From Phycisphaeraceae bacterium (GTDB taxonomy: Bacteria > Planctomycetota > Phycisphaerae > Phycisphaerales > UBA1924): a stretch of 64,000 bases of DNA. How positions within the stretch are numbered: the first letter of the stretch is position 1; each line of letters starts with the position of its first letter. The position numbers and the translations under genes are program-made. Under the pieces are notes generated by a model. That model searched no databases. It had not been told where the DNA came from and saw only the letters and a program-made list of their open reading frames with translations. The stretch covers positions 2,080,928 to 2,144,927 of the forward strand of contig JAHBXH010000001.1 of NCBI GenBank assembly GCA_019636555.1, read 5' to 3'. Below are positions 8,315-16,831 of this stretch, in pieces.

Positions 8315-9586
8315 GTGCGCGCGAAACACACCCCAGCCATCGGGTTCATCTTTCTGACATTGCTGCTCGACGTGCTCGGGTTCGGCGTCTTGATTCCTGT
8401 GGGTCCGAAGCTTGTTCAGAGTTTGCTGAATCACGGTGCAGGGGGAACAGACGAGCAGGCGGCGTACGCCGTCGGCTGGCTGGCGGCGACGTACGCGATC
8501 ATGCAGTTTCTTTTTTCGCCCCTGCTCGGCGCGCTCTCCGATCGCGTGGGGCGGCGGCCGATTCTCCTGATCGCGATCCTCGGATCGGGCCTTGACTACT
8601 TCGCGATGGCGTTTGCGCCGACGCTCGCGATTTTCTTTGTTACACGCGCGATCAACGGGTTGTCGGGCGCGAGCATGACGGTGTGCAACGCGTACATCGC
8701 GGATATCACGCCACCGGAGAAGCGTGCCGCGGCATTCGGCATGATCGGCGCGGCGTTCGGGCTCGGATTCATCCTGGGCCCACTGGCGGGGGGTGTCCTG
8801 GGCGATTACGACATCCGGCTCCCGTTCTACGTGGCGGGCGGGCTGTCGATCGCGAACTGGTTGTACGGGCTCGTCGTGCTCCCGGAATCGCTGCCGCGCG
8901 AGCGGCGATCGCATTTGAGGCTTTCACGGGCGAATCCGATCGCCGCGTTCCACGGGTTGGGAAGGTACCCAGTTGTTGCCGGGCTCGCCGCGGCGATGTT
9001 CCTCCTCAACCTCGCGATGTTCGGTCTGCACATGACATGGGTTCTCTACACATCGCACCGGTACGAGTGGAAACCGTGGCAGGTGGGGCTTTCGCTCTTT
9101 TGCGTGGGGCTGGGCGCGGTGATCGTGCAGGCCGGGCTGGTGCGCAAGATCGTTCCCAAATTGGGAGAGCGGCGATCGCTCCTGATCGGTCTTTGCATCG
9201 GCGTTCTCGCCTACATCGGCTACGGCTCGGCGACGCAGGGTTGGATGATCTACGGGATCATCGCGTTCGCATCGCTCGGGGGAATCGCGCAGCCTTCGGC
9301 GCAGGCGATTATCACCAAGACCGTGCGACCCTACGAGCAGGGCGAGGTGCAGGGCGCGCTGACATCGCTGCAGTGTATCGCGCAGATCTTCGGTCCGATC
9401 ATCGCGACGCAGGTCTTTGGTTTGTTCATTTCGGATCGCGCGCCGATCTATATGCCGGGGGCATCGTTCTATCTCGGCGCGATTTTCTCGGCGTTTGGGA
9501 CGATCGCTGCGGCCTGGGCGACGCGAGGCTATCCGGTCGCGAGCCCGCACACGATGGAACCGGCGGTTGAGGGCGCCAAGGCCTGA
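8315..9586 (+). CDS. MFS drug exporter, tetracycline-resistance (TetA) type
   Basis: 423 residues from a GTG at 8315. The first helix (FIFLTLLLDVLGFGVLIPV) and the loop 2-3 motif GALSDRVGRRPILL are the DHA1/TetA signatures, and GASMTVCNAYIADITPPEKR is the helix 5 antiporter region seen in TetA-like proteins. Twelve membrane helices fit the length. Expected to work as a proton-coupled drug exporter in the inner membrane; the drug cannot be told from sequence, and many chromosomal relatives do not confer tetracycline resistance. No TetR-type regulator is nearby. Its last codons and stop lie inside an inverted repeat shared with the convergent zinc-ribbon gene. Confidence 0.85.
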   Translation: MRAKHTPAIGFIFLTLLLDVLGFGVLIPVGPKLVQSLLNHGAGGTDEQAAYAVGWLAATYAIMQFLFSPLLGALSDRVGRRPILLIAILGSGLDYFAMAFAPTLAIFFVTRAINGLSGASMTVCNAYIADITPPEKRAAAFGMIGAAFGLGFILGPLAGGVLGDYDIRLPFYVAGGLSIANWLYGLVVLPESLPRERRSHLRLSRANPIAAFHGLGRYPVVAGLAAAMFLLNLAMFGLHMTWVLYTSHRYEWKPWQVGLSLFCVGLGAVIVQAGLVRKIVPKLGERRSLLIGLCIGVLAYIGYGSATQGWMIYGIIAFASLGGIAQPSAQAIITKTVRPYEQGEVQGALTSLQCIAQIFGPIIATQVFGLFISDRAPIYMPGASFYLGAIFSAFGTIAAAWATRGYPVASPHTMEPAVEGAKA

Positions 9587-9619
9587 CAATCTCGCGATTC
9601 TTGCAAGCTGTCAGGCCTT
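9578..9619. terminator. hairpin spanning both convergent stop codons
   Basis: Perfect 11-bp arms AAGGCCTGACA (9578-9588) and TGTCAGGCCTT (9609-9619), with a 20-base loop. The left arm carries the last Lys-Ala codons and TGA of the MFS gene; the right arm, read on the minus strand, carries the last Lys-Ala codons and TGA of the zinc-ribbon gene. No long T tract follows on either side, so bidirectional termination is likely but not certain. Confidence 0.65.
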
Positions 9620-10033
9620 CTTGCTCCGGAAGATGCCGCGCACGCGCTCGGCGAGGGTGAACTCGCTGAGATCCTTGAGCTCGCCGGCGTCGAGGAGGAC
9701 GCCGCCGCACTCGCGGCACAGATCGATGATGACGTGCGGCTGGCGGGGATCGGGAACCTGCAAGAGTTTGGAGTGATCGCGCGGGCACTCGAGGAAGTCG
9801 TCGCGTAGCACCTTGTATTCGTAGTTGTTTCTTGCGGTGCCGTAGTCGATCTCGTCGAGATCGACCCCCTGCTGCTTCGCCCGGATCACGCGTTCGAGTT
9901 CGTACGCATCGAACCAGATCGCACCGCATCTGCCGCAGTGATCGACAACGAGATCGCTGCTGCCGACAGTCAGTTTCTCCATGATGGTGGCGTCTTTGGG
10001 ACAGCGGATCTTGCCGGGGGGTGTGAGGTGCAT
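9611..10033 (-). CDS. double zinc-ribbon (zf-TFIIB type) protein
   Basis: 140 residues from ATG at 10033. Two TFIIB-type zinc ribbons are visible: CPKDATIMEKL...DHCGRCGAIWFDAYELE near the N-terminus and CPRDHSKLLQV...DLCRECGGVLLDAGEL in the second half. Each has CPxD and CxxCGGxWLD-like knuckles, with four cysteines in each ribbon, and the two are linked by a charged spacer. Such bacterial proteins are common but mostly uncharacterised; a nucleic-acid or protein-binding role is the usual guess. The gene starts 13 bases after the stop of top6A on the same strand and looks like the last gene of that operon. Confidence 0.8.
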   Translation of the reverse strand: MHLTPPGKIRCPKDATIMEKLTVGSSDLVVDHCGRCGAIWFDAYELERVIRAKQQGVDLDEIDYGTARNNYEYKVLRDDFLECPRDHSKLLQVPDPRQPHVIIDLCRECGGVLLDAGELKDLSEFTLAERVRGIFRSKKA

Positions 10034-10046
10034 GGCGTTCCTTGAT

Positions 10047-11177
10047 TCAGTCGAGCCAGTCACGAGCCTTGAGCCGCTCGGGCACATATTCCTCGGTGAC
10101 GTAACTGATTCCCTTGTTGATCATTGCTTCGACTTCCATCTTGAAGCCGTTCTCGAGGAGTTTCTGGATTTCCTTCTGCCAGCCCTTGTGGTGTTCGAAC
10201 CACGGATAGGCCGCGATCTCCTTGGCGCGCTTGATGTCGTTGTCTGTAAGATCGATCTTCACGGCATCGCCGAGATCGCACTCGTCGTAGTCCTTGGCGC
10301 GGATACCGAGAAACTTGGCATCCGGGATCGCGAGTCGCGAAGATTCGAACGCGAGCGAGATCGAACCTTGCTTGATGACGCTGTAGATGTAGTGCCCCCA
10401 CGGATCGCAATCGAGTACGCAAATGATCGGCAGCTTGAGTTCCTGGTTGAGGCGCTGCAGCAATCGACGGCAACCGCGCGGCGGCTGGCCGGCGCCGTGA
10501 GTCAGGATGCAGTTGTTTTCTTCCCAGAACCGGTCTTCGTTGAAGCGATTCCAGACCGTGCCCTTTTCGACGTGGAGCACGAACTTGGCTTCGCACTTCT
10601 TGAACTGGATGACGTCGGGCTCAACGATCGAGGGGATTCCCCAACCACCCGAGCCCATTCTGCGGGCGTCGATTTCATCGCCCTTGTCGACGATCGTGAT
10701 GTTGCCGACGAGCGTGCCTCGGTTTTCGGCGAAGATGTGGAGCTCTTCGCGGAGCGCGCCGAGCGTCACCTCGAGGTCTTCAAGGATCGGATCGGATTCA
10801 TCCTGCGTGTCGAACGTGTTTTCCTTCGTGCCGGCGACAGTGTGCTTGGCTTTGTAAAAGACACCGCGGAGGCTGGAGGTTTTTCCGGAGTCGATCAGAT
10901 CCTTGATCGTGCTCCCGTGCAGCATCGTTTGCATGAACTGCTTTGCGGTTTTGAGGTCGAAGAGCGGGCGGTCGGCTTTGCCGTCGCCCATCTCGAGGAT
11001 GCCGCGCTTCTTGTTCCAGATCGTGTTGGACTTCGCGCGAGTCGGGATATGGAAAATGGGTTCCTTGCCGCCGAGCGTCTTTTTCGAAACGTCGTCGGCG
11101 AGGTGGACGATCTTTTCAAGCGTTTTTTTGTCGCGCTCTTTGGTTTTGGGGGAAACGGTTTGCTTGGCCTTTGCCAT
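10047..11177 (-). CDS. top6A: DNA topoisomerase VI subunit A (Spo11-like)
   Basis: 376 residues, ATG at 11177. The winged-helix 5Y-CAP domain carries SLRGVFYKAK, where Tyr108 fits the catalytic tyrosine of Top6A/Spo11, followed by DTQDESDPILEDLEV and LREELHI, all typical of the family. The Toprim domain shows Glu204 (HVEKGTVW) and DCDPWGHYIYS with Asp256 and Asp258 as metal ligands, then GSISLAFES and LAIPDAKFLGI. Top6A cuts both strands, forming covalent 5' links, and works as a heterotetramer with Top6B, which is coded in the same cluster at 14454-16754. Type IIB enzymes relax and decatenate DNA with ATP. Rare in bacteria, standard in archaea and plants. Confidence 0.93.
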   Translation of the reverse strand: MAKAKQTVSPKTKERDKKTLEKIVHLADDVSKKTLGGKEPIFHIPTRAKSNTIWNKKRGILEMGDGKADRPLFDLKTAKQFMQTMLHGSTIKDLIDSGKTSSLRGVFYKAKHTVAGTKENTFDTQDESDPILEDLEVTLGALREELHIFAENRGTLVGNITIVDKGDEIDARRMGSGGWGIPSIVEPDVIQFKKCEAKFVLHVEKGTVWNRFNEDRFWEENNCILTHGAGQPPRGCRRLLQRLNQELKLPIICVLDCDPWGHYIYSVIKQGSISLAFESSRLAIPDAKFLGIRAKDYDECDLGDAVKIDLTDNDIKRAKEIAAYPWFEHHKGWQKEIQKLLENGFKMEVEAMINKGISYVTEEYVPERLKARDWLD

Positions 11178-11257
11178 CGGATCATCCTTGATGCGAGCTT
11201 GATGCGGTCCTGCGTTCTAATCTGCAGAATCGGCTTCTTGGCGCCGAGCACAGCAAC

Positions 11258-12058
11258 TCAGGGCTTGGATGAGCCGAGTTTCTCGGCGAACACTTCTTTC
11301 ATCATGGCCCACGACCGAACATCGGCGTTCTTGTTGTATTTGACGCCCGGGACGTGATAGCCGTCCGCGTTCGGATTGGTAAATGCGTGCACAGCCCCGC
11401 TGAATTCGGCGAAAACGAAATCAACACCGGCATCCTTCATTTGCTTTTCAAACTTCGCCTGCTCGCCTTCGGGCACAAAGGTGTCGTCGGCTCCCTGGCA
11501 GATCACGACGGTGCCTTGGATCTTCTTGTTGTCGTCGGGATTCTGCGCAGAGTACGTCGAAGCGTGGAACGCAACGACCGCGTCCAAATCGGCGCCCGTT
11601 CGCGCCAACTCCATCGCGACAGTGCCACCCATGCAGTAACCGATCGCGGCGAGGCGGGACGCATTGACGATTTTTTGGTCCGTGAGCACTTTCAGCCCTG
11701 CCGCGGCACGCGCGCGACGAGCCTGCTGATCCTTCATGATCTCGCCCGACCACTGCGCCGCCTGCTTCGGATCGGTCGTGGTTTTGCCTTTACCGTACAT
11801 GTCGATCGCGAAGGCGACGTACCCGAGTTCGGCAAGCTGCTTGGCGCGGTTCTGCGAATACTCATTCATCCCCCACCACTCGGGGCACAACACAACTCCA
11901 GGAGCCGGCTTGTCGGAACTGACCTTCGCGTCATCCCACGCGAGAAACCCTTCCAGTACCGTGTCGCCGTCTTTGTATTCGATTCGTTTCGTTTGCACTG
12001 CTCCGAGGGTAGCGTGGGCGAGGAAACACATCACAATCAGAGACCAAAACGCTCTCAT
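11258..12058 (-). CDS. dienelactone hydrolase family protein, exported
   Basis: 266 residues from ATG at 12058, chosen because AAGGAG lies 6 bases upstream and a signal peptide follows (MRAFWSLIVMCFLAHATLGA). The alpha/beta hydrolase core has CPEWWGMN (oxyanion region), GYCMGGT with the nucleophile Cys used by dienelactone hydrolases instead of Ser, GADDTFVP with the acid Asp, and AVHAFTNP with the His. All triad members are present. The signal peptide suggests action in the periplasm; substrate unknown. The gene sits inside the topoisomerase VI cluster, 20 bases after the UbiA-like gene and 80 before top6A. Confidence 0.85.
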   Translation of the reverse strand: MRAFWSLIVMCFLAHATLGAVQTKRIEYKDGDTVLEGFLAWDDAKVSSDKPAPGVVLCPEWWGMNEYSQNRAKQLAELGYVAFAIDMYGKGKTTTDPKQAAQWSGEIMKDQQARRARAAAGLKVLTDQKIVNASRLAAIGYCMGGTVAMELARTGADLDAVVAFHASTYSAQNPDDNKKIQGTVVICQGADDTFVPEGEQAKFEKQMKDAGVDFVFAEFSGAVHAFTNPNADGYHVPGVKYNKNADVRSWAMMKEVFAEKLGSSKP

Positions 12059-12078
12059 ACCTGCTCCTTTTCGAGAGT

Positions 12079-12969
12079 CTATGAGCTTCTTTTCCAGAAG
12101 AAGAGAATAACAGTGACGAACACCGCTTCGGGAAGGAATCGAAAGTCCACGGTATCGCGGATGCGGGTCGGGTGACGCCATCGCAGCGCGATCATTCCCA
12201 GAATCATCGCGATGCTCCAGGAAACCCGCGTCACGAAGGGAAGCGGACGGGCGAGGAAAAGTCCTGCCGCAATAGCGATCCGTCCGATTCCAGCCCAGTT
12301 CCATACCCGGAGCGTCCCGAGGCTAGTAGCGAACGTTTCAGTGCGGAAACGGCGATCGGTCGGTTCGTCGTCGATGTCGCAGAGGGCGGCGTCGAACAGG
12401 ATTCGAAGAGTCACTGTGATGAATGAAGTGAGGATTGCGGCTCTTTCGGTCCACGCGGACTGCGCCATCTGTTCGAGGGTTCCGGGATACGCCGCGGCGA
12501 TTGCGATCAGCGCGGAAAACGCGGTCATTCCGATCGCCACGTACGCGTTTTTCAGCCAGAGTCGATCTTTCACCCGCGCGAACCGGCGGCGGGGCTTGGG
12601 TGCATAGACCACGGTGCTTGCCGCCGCGATAACGACGAGAATCGGCAAGAACGAGTGGATCCGTGCCCCCGCGATCGCGGCGGCGATGAGCAGCGCAACC
12701 GCGAAGCTGCGAACCCGTACCGGCTGCCGCGACAAAAACTTGTACCGCTCGGGCTGGGCCTCGATATCCGCGGGATCAAGCCAGGCGGAAAACATCTTGA
12801 CGCGGTCGATGGAATAGACGGCGGTCGCGGTGAGGAGCACGCAAGCCATTGCTTCCCACTGCGGCAGTAGCCCGGCCCGGGTAAGCCCGGCGAGTTGGCT
12901 GAAGCAGATGAATGCCGCGAGTGCGTACAGGCCGGCCCAAAGCCCAAGATGCCCCAAAGCTTTCAACAC
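12079..12969 (-). CDS. UbiA-like prenyltransferase family membrane protein
   Basis: 296 residues from a GTG at 12969. Seven to nine hydrophobic segments are spread through the protein. The first polar motif region of UbiA enzymes is weak (YSIDRVKMFSAWLDPAD, about residues 52-68), but the second is clear: CDIDDEPTDRRFRTETFATS (about 198-217), which fits the second Asp-rich box, followed by a Thr...Leu-Gly pattern. UbiA enzymes move prenyl groups to aromatic or other acceptors in the membrane, using Mg2+ held by the Asp boxes. No quinone-pathway gene is near, so the acceptor cannot be named, and with one degenerate box activity is not certain. Confidence 0.6.
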   Translation of the reverse strand: MLKALGHLGLWAGLYALAAFICFSQLAGLTRAGLLPQWEAMACVLLTATAVYSIDRVKMFSAWLDPADIEAQPERYKFLSRQPVRVRSFAVALLIAAAIAGARIHSFLPILVVIAAASTVVYAPKPRRRFARVKDRLWLKNAYVAIGMTAFSALIAIAAAYPGTLEQMAQSAWTERAAILTSFITVTLRILFDAALCDIDDEPTDRRFRTETFATSLGTLRVWNWAGIGRIAIAAGLFLARPLPFVTRVSWSIAMILGMIALRWRHPTRIRDTVDFRFLPEAVFVTVILFFWKRSS

Positions 12970-13010
12970 GTCCGACCCCTGGAATCAGGGACGCAGGTTC
13001 TGCGGCCGGT

Positions 13011-14444
13011 TCAACGGGGCGCCAGCCGGGGCGCGATCACTTTGTAGGCGCAAGCCAGCGTGAACGCGAGAATGAGCAGAATGACACCCTTCCAGAACGC
13101 CCGGTCGATCACTCCGTTGGTGCTTTCCGAAATCGCCGCGACCTTCGCATCGGCCATGCGCGAGAGATCGGCAATTGATTGGCCGGCATCGTTCGAAGAA
13201 ATCAGCGTCTGAAGGTTGAGGACCGCGGAATTGAATCGCTCCGCGGCAAGTGCGAGATCGGCAGTTGGTCGAGAGCGAATATCGGGTGCACCGCCTGCCT
13301 CGGGCGGAAAATATCGCTCCGCCATGGAATTGAGAGTCGCGAGAGCTTCTTGAAGATTCTTTGAGGCCGTGGCGGCCGCCTCGGCGGCTTCGCTTCGCTC
13401 GGATGACAGTTTGCGTGCTTCACGAATGACGCCGTCCACACGATCGACGATCTCCCCGACTTGACGCAACACCGGCTGGATCGAATCGTGCGCTGACTCG
13501 AAAGACGCGGTGATTTCGTGCCGCTGACGATCGATGTTTGCCGCGGCGTCTCGGATCTGCGAAGCGAGTTGATCAACGGCGACGGGTAAGGCGCGAGACG
13601 AGTTCAGTACATCCTGGACCTGAGGCGTGTCGAACGCCGTGACCACGCTCGCTTCGGCGGTCATGCGAACGAGGATCGGCGCCCGAGACGCGAGCCACAA
13701 CGATCGCTCACCGAGCATGCGGAGTTCTTCGGCGGATTGCATCGCCTCGTCGAGTACTTCCATCAATCCCTGGGACTTTGCAACTTCGGCCTCGAGCCGG
13801 GCATCGAATCCGGCATCGATATCGCTGAGGCGCGCAAAGGAAACAGACTTGATGTCCGGCGATTCCGCGATCCATCGATCGATGCGGTCTTCCAGTTGTT
13901 TGCGCTCGGAGGCGCTCAGAAGAGCGCCCCCGGTCTTCCAAATCTTGCTTTCGGCGACGTTCACGCCCCGACTGACCTGTGGACCAAACGTCCCGAAGCT
14001 TTCGAACGCGGCGGTTCCCGGAGCCCACGATCGCGCGAGCAAGCGAGAGAGAACCATCATGTCGAGCACGCCGCTGACGGGATCGGAGGTCACGGCAATG
14101 GTGTAACCGGAGACGATCGATCGCAGTTTCTGCTCGACGAGGGCGGAGCGAACACTCGAATCTGTCGCCTCGTCGATCGGCGGTTCGAAAACACTGCGCA
14201 TCGAACTCGCCCAGAGATCGCACAAATCAAAGAGCTGGTTTTGTAGTTGCGGCTTTGTCAACTCTTGAACGATCTCGCCTGATTCCGGATCCCGCATGGT
14301 GACGTGAGGCCGCGGGCGTGCCTGATGCGATAATGCTGCGTCGGGCGAAATGCATCCGGACAAAGGGATCGCAGCGCACGAGACGGCGCAGATCATGCGA
14401 GCGAGCAATATCCGCTTCCTGGAATCATTTACGATCACACGCAC
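13011..14444 (-). CDS. lipoprotein with long coiled-coil region and C-terminal membrane helix, unknown function
   Basis: 477 residues from a GTG at 14444, only 9 bases after the stop of top6B. The N-terminus has a basic stretch (RKR), a hydrophobic core and the lipobox LSGC (Cys about 31), so it should be lipidated. Residues about 180-400 are Ala/Glu/Arg/Ser-rich with heptad-like spacing (for example IREARKLSSERSEAAEAAAT). A hydrophobic helix follows near the C-terminus (FWKGVILLILAFTLACAYKV) with a short basic tail. A protein with a lipid anchor at one end and a membrane helix at the other could span part of the envelope. I do not recognise the family; the link to the topoisomerase genes may be only positional. 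Confidence 0.7.
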   Translation of the reverse strand: MRVIVNDSRKRILLARMICAVSCAAIPLSGCISPDAALSHQARPRPHVTMRDPESGEIVQELTKPQLQNQLFDLCDLWASSMRSVFEPPIDEATDSSVRSALVEQKLRSIVSGYTIAVTSDPVSGVLDMMVLSRLLARSWAPGTAAFESFGTFGPQVSRGVNVAESKIWKTGGALLSASERKQLEDRIDRWIAESPDIKSVSFARLSDIDAGFDARLEAEVAKSQGLMEVLDEAMQSAEELRMLGERSLWLASRAPILVRMTAEASVVTAFDTPQVQDVLNSSRALPVAVDQLASQIRDAAANIDRQRHEITASFESAHDSIQPVLRQVGEIVDRVDGVIREARKLSSERSEAAEAAATASKNLQEALATLNSMAERYFPPEAGGAPDIRSRPTADLALAAERFNSAVLNLQTLISSNDAGQSIADLSRMADAKVAAISESTNGVIDRAFWKGVILLILAFTLACAYKVIAPRLAPR

Positions 14445-14453
14445 CCCGATTCG

Positions 14454-16754
14454 TTAGAACAGTCCGGGCTGGTCGGCGGGCACCAGCTTACCGTTCACGA
14501 GGCGCATTTTGGGCTTGGCTTTCGCAGGGGCCGGGGCGGGCTTCTTGTCGGCAAGCGCTGCCGGCTTCGGTGCGGAAGTAGAGGCTTTTTTCTGGGTGGG
14601 TTTGGGCTCGGAAGCCTTTTTCGAACGCGACTTCGAGGGCGCGGGCTCCTGATCGATCAGCTTGGGCTCGGCATCGTCCCTTGCCCGCTTGCTCCGCGCC
14701 GCGACTTCCATCCTCGCCCTCTCGGTTTTCGATTGCTTGGCTGCGGGAGGCAAGTCTGACCCGGCGTTTGAGTCGCTTGACGGCGTCATCGCGCTCTCGA
14801 CGATGATGACTCCTTCTTGATCCGCGGGGTCTGATTCCTTGACTTTCTTGCCCTCTTCGTCCAGTTGCAGATCGGCGATGGCGGTCCGCTTCTTGGCCTG
14901 CGCGAGCATCGCGTCGTAAAGCTTCTTGGCGTCGGCCCCATTGATCGCGTTGCAAGCGTTGGCGATTTCGCCGATGTAACGCTCGAAAACGTCGCGGCGT
15001 TCCGATTCGCGCTTCATCTTCAGTCGCTTGTTGAGATAAGAGCCGAGCTTTCGTCCGCACTCCATCAGGGCGAGCTTCATCTCTTTGCGGATTTCGTCGT
15101 AGTCCGCGATCGCTTCTTTGCTCTCGCTGGTGAACGGCACCCACACGCTCGCCATGTGGATCATGATCACGAGCGCACCGACCGGGACTGCGCCGCGTGG
15201 CTGCTGCAGGTCGTAGTTTCGCCAGTTCGTTTCAATCACGGCCTTGAAACTGGAGCACGCGCTCTGCTGAAAGAGCAACGGCACTCGATTGGCGAATCGG
15301 ATCACGCGGCAAGGCTCGTCCGCGGGCAGCTCTCCTCCGAAAGCAATCGCGGCTTCAATGAGAAAGGGACGGCCGCGGTAGATTGCCGGTTCGCGGCTGC
15401 TCGCAGCGTAGAACTCCGCGCGGACTCCCTTGAACATTCCCTTCAGGAGTTGCTGCACGCCGATCGGCGCGAGGCAATCCGTCGGCGGTGGCGGAAGCTT
15501 GGACTCCTCGAGCTCGCGGAAGAGTTTCTCCGCCGTATCGTGATCGATGTCAACAACCTTTGTGCGGCTTGTGACGTCGATCTTTTCGCAAAAGCTGCTC
15601 GCTGTCGCGGCGCTCACGCGGCTGAACTTGTCCTGAAGGAAGTTGTAAAGCGTGTAACCGGATTTCTCGATCTCGGCTTCCTTCAGCATCTGAAGCAGAA
15701 TTCCGAGCTCGATCCCCTTCGGGTGCGGCTGAATTTCCTTGGTTTCCGGCGGCAGATCTTCGACCGCGCGCGGAAAAACCATGACACCGCCGGTCTCGGT
15801 TGTCACCGCGGGTTCGATCGGCTTGGGCGGCTCGGGAGCAGGAATCGGCTCGGTCTTCGTATCTTCGTCTTTTGTTTTGATCTTGCCGCCGCGCGGCTTG
15901 AGCAGAGGAGTGTCATCTTTCTCTTCTTCGCTGACCTTGCTCGGCGGCACAAAGGTGAAGCGGGCGTGCGGGTTGGCGATCGCCGTCAGCTCAAGAAATT
16001 CATCGACGCTGCCGCGGCCCTTCTGATAGCGGCCGTCGAGTTCGATACTGACGCTCGTTCCGGTGACATACACACTTGGCGAGAGGAAATTCCCGCTCTC
16101 GCCGAGTTCGCGGGTGCCTTGAGTGAGTTGCGAAAACCTCGCTGGGGGGAAATCTTTGGTTTCGGTGTCTTCAGTAACTTCCGCCCGGTTGGTCTTGGTG
16201 TTCATCGCCAGCTCGATGTGATGAGCGGGCTGCCTCGCGCTGGGCTTGGTGTGGATCACCATCGGCTTGCCGGTAGTGATGAGTCCGTACATGCCCGCGG
16301 CGGAAATGCCGATCCCCTGCTGCCCTCGGCTCATCTTGAGCCTGTGAAACTTCGAGCCATAGAGCAAGCGGCCGAAAATGTTCTCGACCTGCTTTCGCAC
16401 AATGCCCGGTCCATTGTCCACGACCGAAACGCGATATCGCGCCGACTTCGCGCTCGCCGGTCGATCCGGCTGCAAATCCTCAATGACAACAGTGATGTCC
16501 GGAAGAATTCCGGCTTCCTCGCACGCATCAAGCGAATTGTCCACCGCTTCCTTGACGGTCGTCAGCAGCGCTTTGCGGGGATTATCGAATCCGAGCAGGT
16601 GTCTGTTCTTGGCAAAGAACTCGGATACGGAAATATCGCGTTGCTTCGACGCCATCGACTCGGCGGTGGCACGCGGTGCGGATTTGCTTTTCATGGGTCG
16701 TGAAATGTTTGAGGAAGCTGTATCTGCTTCCTCCAAAAGCGCTGATTGCGACAT
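14454..16754 (-). CDS. top6B: DNA topoisomerase VI subunit B, with internal insert and basic C-terminal tail
   Basis: 766 residues from ATG at 16754, fixed by a strong AAGGAGG 6 bases upstream. GHKL ATPase motifs are in order: KEAVDNSLDACEEAG (N box, Mg2+/ATP), VVDNGPGI (G1), RGQQGIGISAAGMYG (G2). The H2TH and transducer domains follow, with PRGAVPVGALVIMIH and VPFTSESKEAIADYDEI, the latter holding the ATP-sensing switch lysine region. Between them lies a low-complexity Pro/Glu/Lys insert (about residues 265-345). The C-terminal ~125 residues are Lys/Ala/Pro/Ser-rich and end in a short VNGKLVPADQPGLF motif. Archaeal Top6B is about 530 residues, so both additions are extra. It drives strand passage with Top6A (10047-11177). 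Confidence 0.93.
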   Translation of the reverse strand: MSQSALLEEADTASSNISRPMKSKSAPRATAESMASKQRDISVSEFFAKNRHLLGFDNPRKALLTTVKEAVDNSLDACEEAGILPDITVVIEDLQPDRPASAKSARYRVSVVDNGPGIVRKQVENIFGRLLYGSKFHRLKMSRGQQGIGISAAGMYGLITTGKPMVIHTKPSARQPAHHIELAMNTKTNRAEVTEDTETKDFPPARFSQLTQGTRELGESGNFLSPSVYVTGTSVSIELDGRYQKGRGSVDEFLELTAIANPHARFTFVPPSKVSEEEKDDTPLLKPRGGKIKTKDEDTKTEPIPAPEPPKPIEPAVTTETGGVMVFPRAVEDLPPETKEIQPHPKGIELGILLQMLKEAEIEKSGYTLYNFLQDKFSRVSAATASSFCEKIDVTSRTKVVDIDHDTAEKLFRELEESKLPPPPTDCLAPIGVQQLLKGMFKGVRAEFYAASSREPAIYRGRPFLIEAAIAFGGELPADEPCRVIRFANRVPLLFQQSACSSFKAVIETNWRNYDLQQPRGAVPVGALVIMIHMASVWVPFTSESKEAIADYDEIRKEMKLALMECGRKLGSYLNKRLKMKRESERRDVFERYIGEIANACNAINGADAKKLYDAMLAQAKKRTAIADLQLDEEGKKVKESDPADQEGVIIVESAMTPSSDSNAGSDLPPAAKQSKTERARMEVAARSKRARDDAEPKLIDQEPAPSKSRSKKASEPKPTQKKASTSAPKPAALADKKPAPAPAKAKPKMRLVNGKLVPADQPGLF

Positions 16755-16831
16755 CGCGGCCCTCCTTGGCTGCGGAACAGACGTTCCATTCTACATCGGT
16801 AGAGTCCCGATTCTCCTGATAATCTTGCGTC

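Noticed and set aside
9981-11357. 458-codon frame antisense to top6A
   Set aside because: Covers a gene with intact Top6A motifs; the antisense translation has no recognisable fold.
14865-16703. 612-codon open frame antisense to top6B
   Set aside because: Mirror frame of a well supported gene, without ribosome site or domain pattern.
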